Source: Myoxocephalus aenaeus (taxonomy: Eukaryota > Chordata > Actinopteri > Perciformes > Cottidae). From it: a stretch of DNA of 64,000 bases. Under the pieces are notes generated by a model. That model was not told where the DNA came from. It made no database searches and saw nothing but the letters and a program-made list of their open reading frames with translations. The stretch covers positions 62,001 to 126,000 of the forward strand of contig JBAMJR010000073.1 in the NCBI GenBank assembly GCA_038501785.1, written 5' to 3'. Below are positions 1 to 13,804 of the stretch, piece after piece. A program made the translations under genes and the position numbers. How positions within the stretch are numbered: the stretch's first letter is position 1; each line of letters opens with the position of its first letter.

Positions 1-753
1 GGGATTTCCATCAAAGTCCACAAACGCTGATGCTACAAAGTGCTATGAATAAACAACTCTTCCCACTTCTACGACAATCTCATATTCGGGGCTGTGCTCA
101 GATAAACAACACCACCAAAAACAAAACATCCACACGAAACAAAAAAAGCTCACTTTTAATCTTAAAATCAACACGGTTATGTCTAAAAAAAATCCCTTCA
201 GACCGTGACCACACAGACATTCTCTCAAAGAAAGAAAGGCCACAGACTGGTTCGGAATCTCCCTCCTTTCACATTTATGAGACGTCTTTGTTTTGGGCCT
301 CAAGTCTCGAAAACCTCTAAAATTCCCCAAACAACAATGCCACTATTATAAGGGTAAAAGCAGGAGGGACCTGCAACAGAAAGTGGAACCACACGCACAG
401 TCGCAGGACAGACATGAAAGAAGACTCTCGCAATTCGCTCCCACTCACCATCTTTAATTGGCCACATGGAACAACGGAAAGTTAAAGAAAAGCATCTTAA
501 CGGGTTATGTTGTCTTCTTCACTTCCTATGATGAAGTGCCTCAAATCCATAGGCTTAGAAAAAGGTCAAAAAAGCCATATTTGTAAGGTCACAATGGAGT
601 GACATTTCTGCATTTCAAATATATACACCGCCAAATTACACGGAGAATTGTTTTCTGTTTTCTATTCCTGAACACTGACCACGTTTCTTCCCTCAGCTTG
701 AAGGACCTCCATAACAGATTCATACGTTGCGTTTTGAAGAGAGGTCCACCTAC
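1..753. other. Start of a tns3 intron, no feature seen
   Basis: By gene order this is intronic tns3 sequence between the exon ending at 754 and the next exon to the left. I see no convincing coding stretch, RNA gene or mobile element here. Confidence 0.5.
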
Positions 754-1322
754 CGTGGTCCGTTCTGTAGCCTCCGTAAGACTGCATGCTGAGAGACGGT
801 GTTTGCATGAGCTGAGTCAATTCCGACATACTCGTCACTGAAAACACAAAAAGAGACGCGGGCGGGAACTTTGAATGAAACCTAAAAAAAAAAGAAAGAA
901 AGCTGGTCGCAAGTACCTGCAAACTCTTACGGCTACTTACCATACGGTGTTGGTGGAGAGATGGGGAAGGCGGGAGTGGGTGGAGTCATGTCACTCCCGG
1001 CCTCGACCCCGCTGTCCATCTCGGGGCCCTGGGCCCTGTAGTCCGCACTGTCGGTCCTGTACAGCAGGGGGTGCTGTAGCAAAACGACACACGCGTGCGT
1101 ACATGTAACCAACAGCATAGAACAGATTGATTCGTGAGGGTGGGAAGGTCTGCGTTGACTGTACCTGGGACTGTGGCGCGCAGGGGGAGTACGTCCGCTG
1201 GCCCCTGTACTCCTCCGTCCCGCCCCACCCCGAGTTGCAGAAGCCCGGCCGATCCGTGACGTCACTTCCTTGGCGACACTGACTCCGCGTGACGCCCACC
1301 AGTCCGTCACTGGACTGCACAC
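754..1322 (-). CDS. tns3: tns3 exons 13-15
   Basis: Exons 1165-1322, 941-1073 and 754-837 join in phase. The first starts with the two bases that complete the codon left open by the 4551-5828 exon. The product includes EEYRGQRTYSPCAPQSQ, HPLLYRTDSADYRAQ, the conserved tensin-3 motif TPAFPISPPTPYVTS, and SELTQLMQTPSLSMQSYGGY. The last donor (GTAGGT at 753-748) leaves phase 1, so the next exon is off the left edge. These exons are shorter and less conserved than the C2 exons, so exact borders are a little less certain. Confidence 0.82.
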
Positions 1323-2133
1323 CTGGATACACACAGGTGGAGAGCAGCAACCAGATCGTTAATATATTCCTAGATATACAGACATCGCTGATTCCAGGGA
1401 AGCAAGGTATATATTTAAGCAATAAGGTACGAGAGGCAGTGCTGTATTGTCAATAATGTACTGTTCAAGGGTGTTGTTAGGCCCGACGCGCGACGTAATT
1501 ATCTCTCACCGGAAATTCTCACGATTTTGTGATCAAACCCTTTTCATTCCTCATCTTAGTTTCCGGTTTTATGCACTCGCTCCCCGCTAACTAGTCTGCT
1601 CTCAGAGCGTTATCTGCTCTGCTCTCCTGATGGTGAGCCGTATCAACGTTTGACTGTACAGCAGGAACAGGGACCACAAATACATTATTCACCACTGACA
1701 TTCTCATCAAAAGTAATTCGCCCCAAAACATCAGAGTTTACACGAAACCTGTTTGGTAAAGCTTGTCAAGCTTGAAATGACAACTAACGGTCGCGCAATT
1801 TAAATCTACCTGTTATTTTAAGTGCGCACTGATATGGAACGCTCTAAATGTAAACAGGCTGTACAGTACTTTATGGCTGAATAAAGTACACCCCGTGACT
1901 CACTCTCAACCAATCAGAATGCTTGATTTGATCTACCCGTATTATATATATATATTTAAAAAAATAACAAGGTACTATTGAATACTGACCTTGTACGGCT
2001 ACTCTCTGTAAAGTTTGGGAATGATGACGTTTTAATTTAGCCCATTCATAAAGGCACCACGGGGCACTTCCTACAACCATGTTTTGAGAGGACAGCTGAG
2101 GAATGCCAGGGGGTCTGACTGGTGGGCTGCAGG

Positions 2134-2184
<51 letters not shown>

Positions 2185-5100
2185 GGTGGAGGGGGGCAAT
2201 GTTGTGACTGCTCTGAAGAGTGTTGCCACTCAGCACCAGGGTGTTAATTTGAAGCCCTCCCAGCGAGCTGCGACCTCTCTGCCCTAAAGAATGCTAATGG
2301 GCAGAGGGGCTAATGCCGGGGATCATTACTCACTTTGTCCGGGCCGAGTCAGTGTCATACACACTTTTTCTTCTTCTTGCCTTTCATTAAATACATCAGT
2401 GCGCTGGAGGTGAGAGAGACAGTCGAGCAATGGGTCGGAATGTTGGGAGACGTTCTTTCTCCCCGATGACACGCTTTCCCTGCCATCATTTCCGTCACCT
2501 AATATACCCTCGAGAGTAGGTGTGGGCGATACGAGGATGAACACAGTATTGGGAGGCCTCATATATTTTGGCTGTTCCCACTGAGGTGGCTCCCCCTTGA
2601 ACTCTCTGGTTGTATCGGGGCCCGTAGCAGATCAATGAGCAGGATGGCTTTAAGGCCATATTGACCTTCGCATTAATGGGATTAACTCCTCGGTGAGTGC
2701 GGTCCGTCATTCAGTGGACTCCTCGCTAGAAATGATTTCTCACTTAAATTTCTCTATAAATGTACTTTATACCATATGGTCATATGGTGATATAAAAATA
2801 CGTATCCTCATAACAGACGATTGATCCATAACGCTCATCCATACTAAAGAAGGGAATCTCACACTGGGACATTAAAGGGCTCCAGGAAGCAGTCCTGAAG
2901 CTCTGGGGTTGAACAACTACAACAACAAAAAACATGATCTCCCTGCAGCACTCTATTTGATCCAACATTACAATGAAAGCACACAAATTCATCAAGTAAT
3001 TACTGATATTAACATGAGCAACAGCTGCATTTTACAGATATGGGACCAAATTCTCCTGCAAGCTTCACTTTTAGAGCTTCCTCTATCTTAATTCATAGCG
3101 TTCCTCCCCCATCTCCATCTTCTCCGTTTCTTCCCAGTAAAAACAATAACAAGATGGAGGCGTGGGTGGCAATGACGTGACGAGACGGGGGGGCGGACAC
3201 ACGACTGGTCTAGTTACACACATACTGGATGCAAACTTAAGCCAAAAAGCACTGTTGGAGCTTGCATTGCTTTCAACAGTCAAAATGAATCATTCATACA
3301 AAATAAAAATATAATTTGGCCAGCCTGGAGCTGAGCCTTTTTTTGCTCCAACTTCATGCTGCAACACAGCCAGACAGAGTGACCCCGGTGCAAACAGATA
3401 CAAAAAGCCTACGTTAACAACAATCCGTTACTTCCTGCAGCTTATCTGCAAACGAGCAAAAAGTTACAGCCTCTGGCATCTGTTTCTTGGAATGACGCTT
3501 CTCTGTAGCCGATATGCACAGACAGGTATGCCTTTGGATTCGAATGGAAAAAACATCGCCTCCGGCCTCTCTTGTTCCTCTCTTGGAAATTCCTCAGGCC
3601 TCCCCATCTTGTGCCTATCGCATCCACACAGCTTTTATGCATTCTTCTCTGCTTTACTGGTTCTCAGCCAAAAAAAGAAAAAAACATCTAGTGCAAATAT
3701 CCAAGCCAACCTGTAAGTGTGAGCCATATCTAAAGTAAAAAAAAAAAGGTCTATTCTCTGTAGCAGAGAGAGAGGATTTTTATAATCTTGCTATTTCTAT
3801 GAAATTGTACAGCTTGTTGATGGAAGCGCACACGCAGTTACTCAACCAGTGTTTTTAGATCATAGACTGCATTCTTGAGTATCCTCCCCCTGGGGATCTG
3901 TCCTGGAATCAGTTTCAACATGAACAAAGTGGAAACCATTTTTGCTGTATATTTACGTTGCGTAACCTCCGTCTGCACGACAGACGCAACAACAACAACA
4001 ATCAAATGAGAAGAACTCAAAAACAACAAAAGCAGAGAGCATATAATAGAGATGACGGATGTGTAATGGCTGGAATGAGCATTGGGGGGGGGGGGGATTT
4101 AGTAAATGTCCGCACTCCTCCGTATGCAACCTCTATAATCAAAACACAGAGAGATGGCAATGTTCAGAGAGGTTGATGACAGCTGCTCTCCCTCTCTTCA
4201 TGTACCGTGCTGATCCTCCACTCGGATAGCTGCACAGACAAGTCTGGACGGCGCTCCCCCCCCCCCCCCCCAAAAAAAAGAGTCACCCTGAAAACATCTG
4301 AAAACCTGGCACCAGCCCTGGTATTTCTGCCACTAAAACACGGCAGGTGGGAGGAGCGCTTCGTTCACTGAAGTCTGTCGTGAAGGGAGGAGAAAGGCGG
4401 AGGCTGTTGGAGAGGGCTGTTTTTGAAATATGCCCCGCACGTTAATTAAAGCGGTTTATTAGATGTTTATAGCAAGACAACGTTTCATAATGGTCCGACA
4501 CTTCTTTTTCACACCACAGCATCACCACCACCACACCCAGACTGTCTTACCTGTCTGCTGTGTGTTTTTCAGGACCGCTGCTGCGTTGCTACTATCGCCG
4601 AAGCGCCGGTCGATGCCGTTCGAGCATTTGGAGACCGAGCCGTTCGCGCGTGTCCCGCCGCTCCTCTTGAGGGAGCCGCTGTGTCCGGGGACCGCCACGA
4701 ACGTGGGATCCAGGTCCATGATCAGCTGGTTGAGCTGGTCGATAGAGTGGTCGATGTCCATCGTGAGCGACTTGAACTCCTCGTCGCGCTTGTTGTTGTT
4801 ATTGTTGTTGACCGTCGCCCGTTCCTGGTGCGGCGCCGTGCTCCCCAGAGCGTCCGTCGCCGTGTCCCTTGCTGGGGGACCCCGGGGCTCCGCGGGCGGG
4901 CCCGCTTTGGCTGAGCTGCCGCCTTGCTTGTTCCCCGGGAACCCCTCGCCGCCGTCGTTGCCGTCCTCGGGCATGTAAATGAACTGCTGCGCGGCGACCA
5001 TCTGCTGCTGGCGAACCCAGGACTGCGTGGAATAGCTGCCCTGCCTGTAGACGTGCTGCTTGGCCGCGGGAGCGCCGCTGGGATTAGCGGAGGCCACAGG

Positions 5101-5205
5101 GTTGCTCCTGGGGCCGAGGCATCCCCTTATGGCCGAGGTGTAGGCCCTCTCGTACTCCTCCGCGGGAGGGGCTGCCGGGTGGTGGAGGTGGTGCTGGCTG
5201 TGGCT

Positions 5206-5239
<34 letters not shown>

Positions 5240-7324
5240 TCTCCTCCGGGACTCCCGAAGCCATCCGACAGCAGGGAGTTCTGGCTGCTCTTGTGGCAGG
5301 AGGACGACAAGGTGCCCAAGCTGTCCACGCTGTGCAGGTCGTGACCCGCGATGACCTCATCGTCCAGGATGTCTGTTTCCCTCTCTCGGGGTCTGGCGTC
5401 TCCGTTGATGTGCACTTGCGCCGGGGCTATCTGCTGGATGACCACTCGGGGCCCTTGATCACCCATCTCCCCCAGTGAGGGGTCCTCAAGGCCGAAGCCA
5501 CTTAAAAGGCGCTTCAGCTGGACCTTTTCCTGCTGGCTGGGGCCCTGGTTAGGCCTGAGGGTGCTGCTGGTGGTGGTGCTGGTGGTGTTGGGGGTAGCGG
5601 TGGTGGTGTTGGTGGCAGGGACGGGTGCCGGTGCGGGTGCGGGTCGGTCGGCCCACAGAGAAGTGCTGGACAGGCCCGAGTCACTGCTGACGGAGAGGGC
5701 GTGGTCGCTGTGGTCGGGGCTGGAGGTGGCGGAGGTGGTGCGGGCCCCTCTGCCCAGCGTCGCCTCTCCTCCGCCGGGGCTCCTCTTGGTCGCCGCTTTG
5801 TCCCGGGTCAGGCCTTGAGAGCGTGGCGCTGCAAAATAGAAGAGACGCAGCGCTTCATACGGTCAGCTAGGCACACGGACACACAGGAGGCACACAAGGC
5901 AGCGGCGGGGGACTCACGCAGACGCAAAACACAAAGATGGCACAAAAAAAAAAAAACACAAAGCTCCACAATCCGTTACGGACAAAGCTCAATCACACCG
6001 CACCTGACAAAGACAACATTCCAGACAATACAGAGCAAACATCAAGGACGGCACATAACTGGGGACATTTACGTGTGACAATCACCCAACATGTTCAAAT
6101 CCCTCTTTTTGCAGATTCTGATCCGAGCAAAGGCATTCCACTCGTCCTGCCGTGACAACTCCCACCAGTCTCCGAGGTGACCAGTCACGCTGCTCGTGTA
6201 TGCGCCGCGCGGCGAGGACAAAAAAGCTTCTTTTTTTTTTTTTTTTCTCATGCTCCGGTTATATAATAGATGTTAAGTCTTCTGTGGGCCGGCCACGAGA
6301 GTCAGGACGGCTATAGATCCTCGGCGTCTGACCCCTGCATTCCTCACCCTGCCGTGATTGAGCCACCTATACTCCCTCTCGCCTGCCCCTTGACCCCTCC
6401 CACCACCTCCCAGCATATGTCCAAACAACCTCCTTAATCCTCAGGAGTGAAAGAAAAAGAAGAAAAAAAATCATCAGTCACTTTTTGCAAAAGGAAAGGG
6501 GTCAAATCCCTCAGAGAGGAAAACAACGAAAAAATCAAGTCGAAGCCTTTACTTACACAAAACCGAAGTGCTGGAGGGGAGAAGAAGTGCGTGAGCGGCG
6601 ACTTTCTGTCTCACTGTCACTCTCTCCTCCACAATAGAAAGCTGGAACACGACTCCTGCGATTCTCCCTCAATCTGCCGCCTTAAGTACATGCCCTTCAG
6701 TCAAACCATGACTAGAGGGGCTGAATACCAGACACGCATGACAAAGGCTCCCTCCTCCTCTCCAAAAGCTCCTGCATGTATGGCTTCCTCCCCCCCCCTC
6801 CAACACACCCCTTCCCTTTACTCACACGCACACGCCAGTTGAACCTGCGTCCGGCCTCCAGCAGCCTCGGCTCTCAGGTCCTCCACGCCGGTCAGTTCCG
6901 CCCGGGAGTTTGCCCAACAAATCCCTCTCGTAACATTCCTACTGGCAAGGTGCAAGCAGGTTTCAAGGCAGATGTTTCCCCCCCTCCCCCCCCCCACCCC
7001 TCTCCATGCAGGCCCCTCTTCATCTCACTCTGTCACCCTTTTCCTTTACCTCCCCCTCGCGGCCACCCATCTGTCCTCAAGAAGCAGAAAAGATAAATAC
7101 GAATCTCTTACCTCCACTGCCAGGTAAGCGCACGGGACAATCCCAGTCTCGGTGGAGACAAAACTTGCAGAGGCGAGGAGGCAACGCGGGCACACGAGAG
7201 CGGACGTGGCTTTTTAAGGAGGCAGATATTGGTCAAGGGTCAAATCAAGGGAGCACCAAGAAGTTGGTCCCCTTGCTTTCTTCCTCTGCTGAGAAGGTGA
7301 GAGTGTTTGCACTCCACGCAAGAA

Positions 7325-7356
<32 letters not shown>

Positions 7357-9683
7357 CTTGAGATCTCCAAATAAGGGCAGAGGAATGTAAACAAGTGAGG
7401 CGGGGCTTAGGTGTGGAGGCGGGCTGGAGGAGAGCCGTAACCTGACCTTTTGGGGGACTACCCCACCGGGGAGAAGAAAGAAAAGAAAAGAAAGAAAGAA
7501 AGAAAGAAAGGGCTGGAGAGGATAGGAGAGAGAGCGAGAGAGAGAAAACCACATTCCTCCAGCTTCAGACTTTTTTCTTTTTTTTTTACTCCAGTAAAAA
7601 GACACTTTTTAATTAAAGCAATCCTTGCCTACTTGAAGCTCAGAGAAGCAGAAGCAGAGTTGTTTTTCCTCTCCCTCTTTGTGTGTCATGAAATTGCACG
7701 CCTGCCGCACTCGTGAACAATATCGGCGAAGGAAACAGATGTGCCCCCCCCCCCCAAAAAAAAAAAAAACGTTTCACCTATCGGGATTACACTCCCATTA
7801 AATGGTTAACCGAGTGTGTTTCCCGAATTGAGAAAAATCTGTCCAACCGTTTATATCTCGCGTTCATCATGCCGGCTGTGGTATGGGGCCAGGCCCTGAA
7901 TAATCCGCCAATTACAGTGCAAAGGGCGGCGAAGCCCGAACCGCTCCTCAAGCTGGTTCTCGCAGGAGGAGGTCTGGTTGTGTATGGATATACAATTACC
8001 CAGCCCAGTGCCATTCCTTCTCAGCTACTACCGTCCCGCGCCTCCCAAATGCCAAAACCGTGAGTCGAAAGCGGTGACGATCATCCTCCCAGAGCGTCTC
8101 TGCATGTTAAACTGTGGTAAACGTTTCCTCACACACACCCCCGCTGGCTTCTCGCCATGCAGACAGTTTTGAGACACTTCAATACCACCAAAGGGGAATA
8201 CACATTTTAAAGTTCAACAGCAGCATCTCCTTGCAGAAACAACATCGAAGATTTTGTCTTTTTTCTCTCTTTTTTCTCTTTTTCCTCTTTTTCGTGCGTG
8301 GTAGCTAACACAACCGTTGTGCAGAAGCCGGGTTGCAGCTAATCAGTTGCTCAGTGCAGTCGTCCTGGGTTGGAGGGTTTTTTCCTCGCAGCCACTCCAA
8401 TGTAGAAGTGTTTTATGTGCCATGAACTCATCTTGGAATTTTGCTCAGGTATTAAAGTGACAAAAGCAACAATCAAAAATTCTATTCCAAATATTTTCAG
8501 AATCTCTTTAATGACCTCTTACTAAAAAGGAAAAGGCCATTTCTTTTATTAGAACTGTCGCCGTCATTGTGCTCCCAAAAATATGAGCTCATGTTCTTCA
8601 AACAGAACTCTCGCCAGGGCCGTGGAGTGGTGGTCTTAGTCTGGTCTGATTAAGTCCCCCTTTTCTTTTCTTTTTTGCATTGCGTTCTGTATTCTACTGC
8701 GTGATTGAGATATTAGTTTGTTGCTGTGAACAGTTTTCACCGGAACTACTCTCTACCAGAGAAGCGACCCCGATATGAAAATCTGATCTGAGAGCCCGGT
8801 CCGAGGATCATCCAGACCTGGTTCTGGAAAGACGGTGAGAAGGCCATCCGCCTGCATGGCACTGAGGTACGCAGCACTTCTCGTTGTAATATTCACAACT
8901 GGATATTCACGGCCGCGTGGCCAGGCTGCACAAAGACGGGCGATCTACTTTAACAGTAAAATTAAGCAAACAAGCTTTCTGGAGCAAAAAAAAAACTCAA
9001 CTCTTCAGTCACAACGTGGGGGTATAAGCGCACACACTCGGCCATTAAAGTAAACGAGGTTGTCTTTCCACAATTTTAGAGCTACAGTGGCGAAACGTCT
9101 TTCAGACTTCCTCCTCCCGGCCGGCCTCTGAGTGACAGCCTCTCGGGAGTCAAACTGGGACCGCCAGAGGACTGGTGGTAAGTAGATGCAGAATTCCAAC
9201 CAAGCTCCCAGTCTCAGACGTAGTGTTTACATGAGAAAAGCAAGGCTGTAAATATCCCACATGAATGCTTTCGGAATCAAGGCAAGAGAAGAAGAAGAAA
9301 AAAATCCTCCTTTGTTAATATCTGTGCTTGGCTTTGATGAATCCTTAAACGGGAGTGTTTAGCTCTTTCACTGCATTCCCAGAAGGTGTGCATACAATTA
9401 TACGTGGATGGGTTGGGGGTATTTTTAAATGAATATAAAAAAAATTGAAAGCCAGCTCATTTTCAGCTGAACGTCGCTTATAAAAACACTCAATGAAATA
9501 CTGGGAAAAGGGTGGATCTGTGTTGTAAAGCTACCACCACGTCGCTCTATTCTGGGAGGTTGTTGTGAATTCTGTGGTTGAGTGGAGAGCGGCGACCGCG
9601 GCTCGGACGGGACGCCCCAACAGGGTGGCTCTGAGTGTGAGTCTGTGTGTGTGTGTGTCTGTGCAGGCGCTAGGAAGAGTGTG

Positions 9684-9761
<78 letters not shown>

Positions 9762-9882
9762 ATGGTTGAAGCATGCCTATTCATTTGATGAAACAACAAC
9801 AAAAAAAAGAAACCTCTTGAGAACCGATTTGCTCTTCCTCTGAACCCAGCATCCCACTACACACACACACACACACACACAC

Positions 9883-9943
<61 letters not shown>

Positions 9944-12835
9944 CACCCCTGCCTGTCCCTTCACGCAGAAACAACACCGCTTGTTGTACGGCAACCCAAA
10001 AGGTACATTTCCAGCTTCCCCTGTCCTTCCCTCGCCATAATAAAAGCTCTGTCTCCACAGAGCCCGCCTGGGTTGGAAGTCCCGCTCTTGAGCAACAATC
10101 CCCCCCCCCCCTCCGCTAGCAACGCTTGCAACATAAACCAAAGTTAGTGGTGACTGTGTGCACATGTTAATGCAATCACACTGCAGTCCCTCAGTAACAT
10201 GGAGCACAAGAACCGTCACGCTGCGTTAATTCCCCAGAAAGGAAGAGAGAGATGGTCTGTGAACATACCGAACAGTGGGAAAGCAACCGAGAATGTAATG
10301 TCTAAAAAGCAGTCTTTGCGTCCTTCTTCCCTTCATAAAACAGCCTCTGACATTTTGCATTAATGAGGCAGACCATAGCTTCGTTATAAAGTCCCGTGAG
10401 TCATGTGGCGACTGATGCAGCGCTGTAAGCGTACCTTCGCCGTCACCGATGTTCTGGTAGGAGTCCCAGCGGATGAGAGGATCCGCCGTGTTGTAGTCCA
10501 CAATAACATCTGCCCCGTTTTGCCACCTGTCAGCACCTGGACCCAAAAAATTATACATTTGTTTATACTGCAGTAGCCTTTATAGAAAGATAATGCGTCA
10601 ATATTTGTAACGTCTGTCACGTGTACATATTTGGGTTTGGGCAATCATTTTATATTCTAAGCTTCTAAATGTTTTTTTAGTTAGAAAAAGGAAAGGAATG
10701 GTTTCATATTTTTGAAAATGCGTTTATTTGCTTTCTTGCCGAGAGTGAGGCGAGTAGTTCAATACCGTTCACGACTGACATGCTATGTCGGTTAGCTTAG
10801 CTTAGCATACAGACTGGAAAAGGGCGGCAAAAGCTGGCCGGCCTCTGTCCACGGTAAAAATAAAGTGTAATAATGAGTTATTTTTCACATATAGGTTTTG
10901 TTAAGGCTTAAACGAACCATAAATATTGTGTCAACATGTGAACTGTGGTTTGCCCAGTCTTTATGCTAAGCTAAGCTAACGGTCTCCTTGCTGCAGCTTC
11001 ATATTTACTTTCATCCAACTCTCGGCGAGAAAGCTAACAAGCGAAACTATTCCTTTTAAAAATAGCCCTGGCATATCACGGGACATTGGGTTTTGCTTCC
11101 ACCCCTGATGCTGCAGATTGAAATCATATCTACATTATGTTATTGTTGGGGTGGGGGCAAAAATGTCAGGCAATATCGCACTTTTGATCAAATGACCCCC
11201 CCCAAAAAAATATAGGAATGAGTATACATGAACTGTATTCGATGAACACTCAAGCAGATGTATACGACACATGCTGCACACATCATAGTTCCACTCCTGT
11301 GGGGCAGCACATGCTGTGCCTCAGTCTTTACCTCTCTGTCAGCACACACTTCACACTACATTTCCCCCTCTGCAGCATTCCACATCCCTTCTCCCCATGG
11401 GGGCAGAGGGGGAGGCCCAGAGCACAGGGCAACACGAAGGAGGGGGGAATGGGCAAACGCCTCATGTCCACTACCTCTCCCTGGAGCAACCTCTGAGAAC
11501 AGAACCTGTGAGGAGTTGGGAACCCACCTGGGATCTTCTCTGGTCCCTCGGAGAACACCAGCTCCACTTTACCATAGTCTGCAAATCTGGGATCTGGAGA
11601 GTGAGCACACCGGAATGCCATTAGTGTGTGGCCACTCATTCAGGAGCGGGAATGGATGAGCGAATGGGATTCTCTCGGAAACACGTAACGTGTTTGGGAA
11701 AACAAGATTATTGGTCTCGAAGGGGCCGGGTCTAAATTAAGTCCAGACCGAGCCCTAAACTAGCGGCGGCACGTTGAGACCCGCTCTCTGTTTTTTTCTT
11801 TTTCCTTTTAAGGTCTACCTTTGTTGGCAGTCTCCATGTCCTCTTTGTCAAACATCAGGTTGTAGCCCTGCACTGCTCCCGTGTGGAACTGCAGCCGGAA
11901 AACAACTTCCCGCTCCGAAGTTACGTCACTCTTGTGATAGCATTTAATCTGAAAAAGAAAAAAGACACAAAAATGAATATTGTGATTGCTACAATAAATA
12001 CCGACAGCAGAAACTCTGAAAAGGGCAACTTGTTTGTGTTTTTCAAATGAATTCCCCCCCCCGTACCATGATGTCTCCTTTCAGAAGCTGGGCCGGCTCC
12101 AGGGTGATGCATACGCGGCCTCTGTGGCCTGGACCAATGTGACTGGAACAAAAAAACAACAGAGAAGAGAGTCAAAGTGAGCCAGAGTTTGGGAAGCGAT
12201 CGCAGACGTTTACAGAAAGCAAGCAACTCTGAATCAAAATCAGCATCGAAGTCAGTCTCACAGAAAATTGCTTTGATATCCTCCAATATTCTCTGAGGTA
12301 AACAAGTTACTGCACCACATGTGTGAGCGACTTACTAGATCCCAGATGAATACACGGTCTGCATTCCCTGGTAGACCTTGATGTACGGACGACATACTGA
12401 AACGAAGAAAAAAAAAAAAAGATTAAAAAAGGTACTGATAGCGTGACCTTAAGTAGCATGTTGGACAAGATACTCAGATTGTTTTGCTGACAGCAAGTGC
12501 GATAAGCTGTTGTTGTGAGAAAGGGGTTTCAGCTCCACGGCGTGACGCAAAACCTCGGTGAAATGAGCAAAAACAGCAATTTACATGCGTACACGGCTGT
12601 GAATTCCCCCTGGGTTTACTGGGAATCCAAAAAAAAGTTATTCTCCTCGGCTCCGTTTATGCACTTGTGTGTGTGTGTGTGTGTGTTATGCACGTGTGTG
12701 TGTGTGTTGGAAAAAGAGAAAAGATGTAAAGGAGAGATAAGTCTCCGTCTTGTTTACTGCTCCGGCTCTGATGTGGTCGCGTCTGGGTTCTCTTTGTGCT
12801 GCGGCGGCGACTACGTTTTCATTTGGGAGTCGCGG

Positions 12836-12881
<46 letters not shown>

Positions 12882-13764
12882 TGGTAAACAATGTGAATTT
12901 AACCTCCGGCGGCGTCGAAGTTTGGGATCCCGTGGAGGACGACGCAGTGCAGGAACAAGGGCGACGCGTTGATCTTCATGGAGCCGCTCAGAAGGCTGTT
13001 GAGGATCCAAACGTACCTGGCGTGAAAGGGCAGAAAGTGGACGTAAATAACACACAGGACTACTGCAGCTGTCCCAACAACCGGAAACACGTGAAACATC
13101 CACGGCCAACTCAACAACAATATGTAATTATTTAAAAAAAGGTGGGCAAGGCTGACCCCAACTTGGTGTTAACTGTGAAGGGGTTTCAAATCTGCGCTCG
13201 CATCAAGGATATCGAGCCACACTAATACGGGCTCATCTGGCCTTGTTGTGAGACACCAGTTGAGCCGTCAGTGTGGATTCACAGTGGTGCACAGGGTTAG
13301 GACTACACCAAGTCCCCCGTGGGGTCCCATTCTCATTACAACGATCCACAATGACGGGCTTTTCAGTGGTAAATAAATAAATAAATGGACAAAACAGCAC
13401 CGGGACACGCAACAATGCTTGTGGTGAATCCGGTGGGTCATGGGACATGAATGTGTTTGGATGTGGGTCGCAGAAAGCGCCATTAAAAAAAAAAAGGGCC
13501 GTGTTCAGTGTTTTGGGGTCTCACCGTTTCTGCGAAGGCGTCATCAGAGCCGAGACCTTATCGTCGTAGTACTTCCTCATGGCGAAGCGGTCCAACGCCT
13601 GATCAGCACTTTTGAGGGAGACAGTGAGACACATTAAACACTTTGGGTAATTATGACTCAGGAGAGAGAGAGAGAGAGAGATTACACTCTGCTGCTCTGT
13701 AATTGAATGGCGTTAACCCCAACTTAAATTGGGACGACACACACACGCACACGCACACACACAT

Positions 13765-13804
<40 letters not shown>

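Larger units (their letters stand above)
5829..10434. other. Large tns3 intron interval rich in low-complexity DNA
   Basis: This 4.6 kb interval separates the C2 exons from the large exon. Mammalian tensin-3 has a short exon here, encoding a segment ending in SLYAKV. I searched by eye on the minus strand and did not find it. The interval holds an A run near 5943-5955, a 30-G run at 7325-7354, a GAAA-rich stretch at 7476-7510, (GT)n at 9692-9759 and (AC)n at 9857-9945. Confidence 0.6.

Noticed and set aside
662..753. Extension of tns3 exon 15 to an in-frame stop near 662
   Set aside because: A strong GTAGGT donor lies at 753-748, and tensin-3 needs much more C-terminal sequence (SH2, PTB). 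The extension is more likely intron read-through.
4924..5478. Long plus-strand open frame with Val/Leu-rich product
   Set aside because: It is antisense to the large tns3 exon. Its composition simply mirrors the GC-rich CAG/Thr coding sequence on the other strand.
7110..7200. Possible minus-strand exon ending at a good GTAAGA donor
   Set aside because: The translated sequence does not resemble the missing tensin-3 segment, and no convincing acceptor or frame supports it.
12515..13135. 206-residue plus-strand open frame
   Set aside because: Much of it is Cys-Val repeats translated from GT microsatellites, and it overlaps a tns3 exon in antisense.
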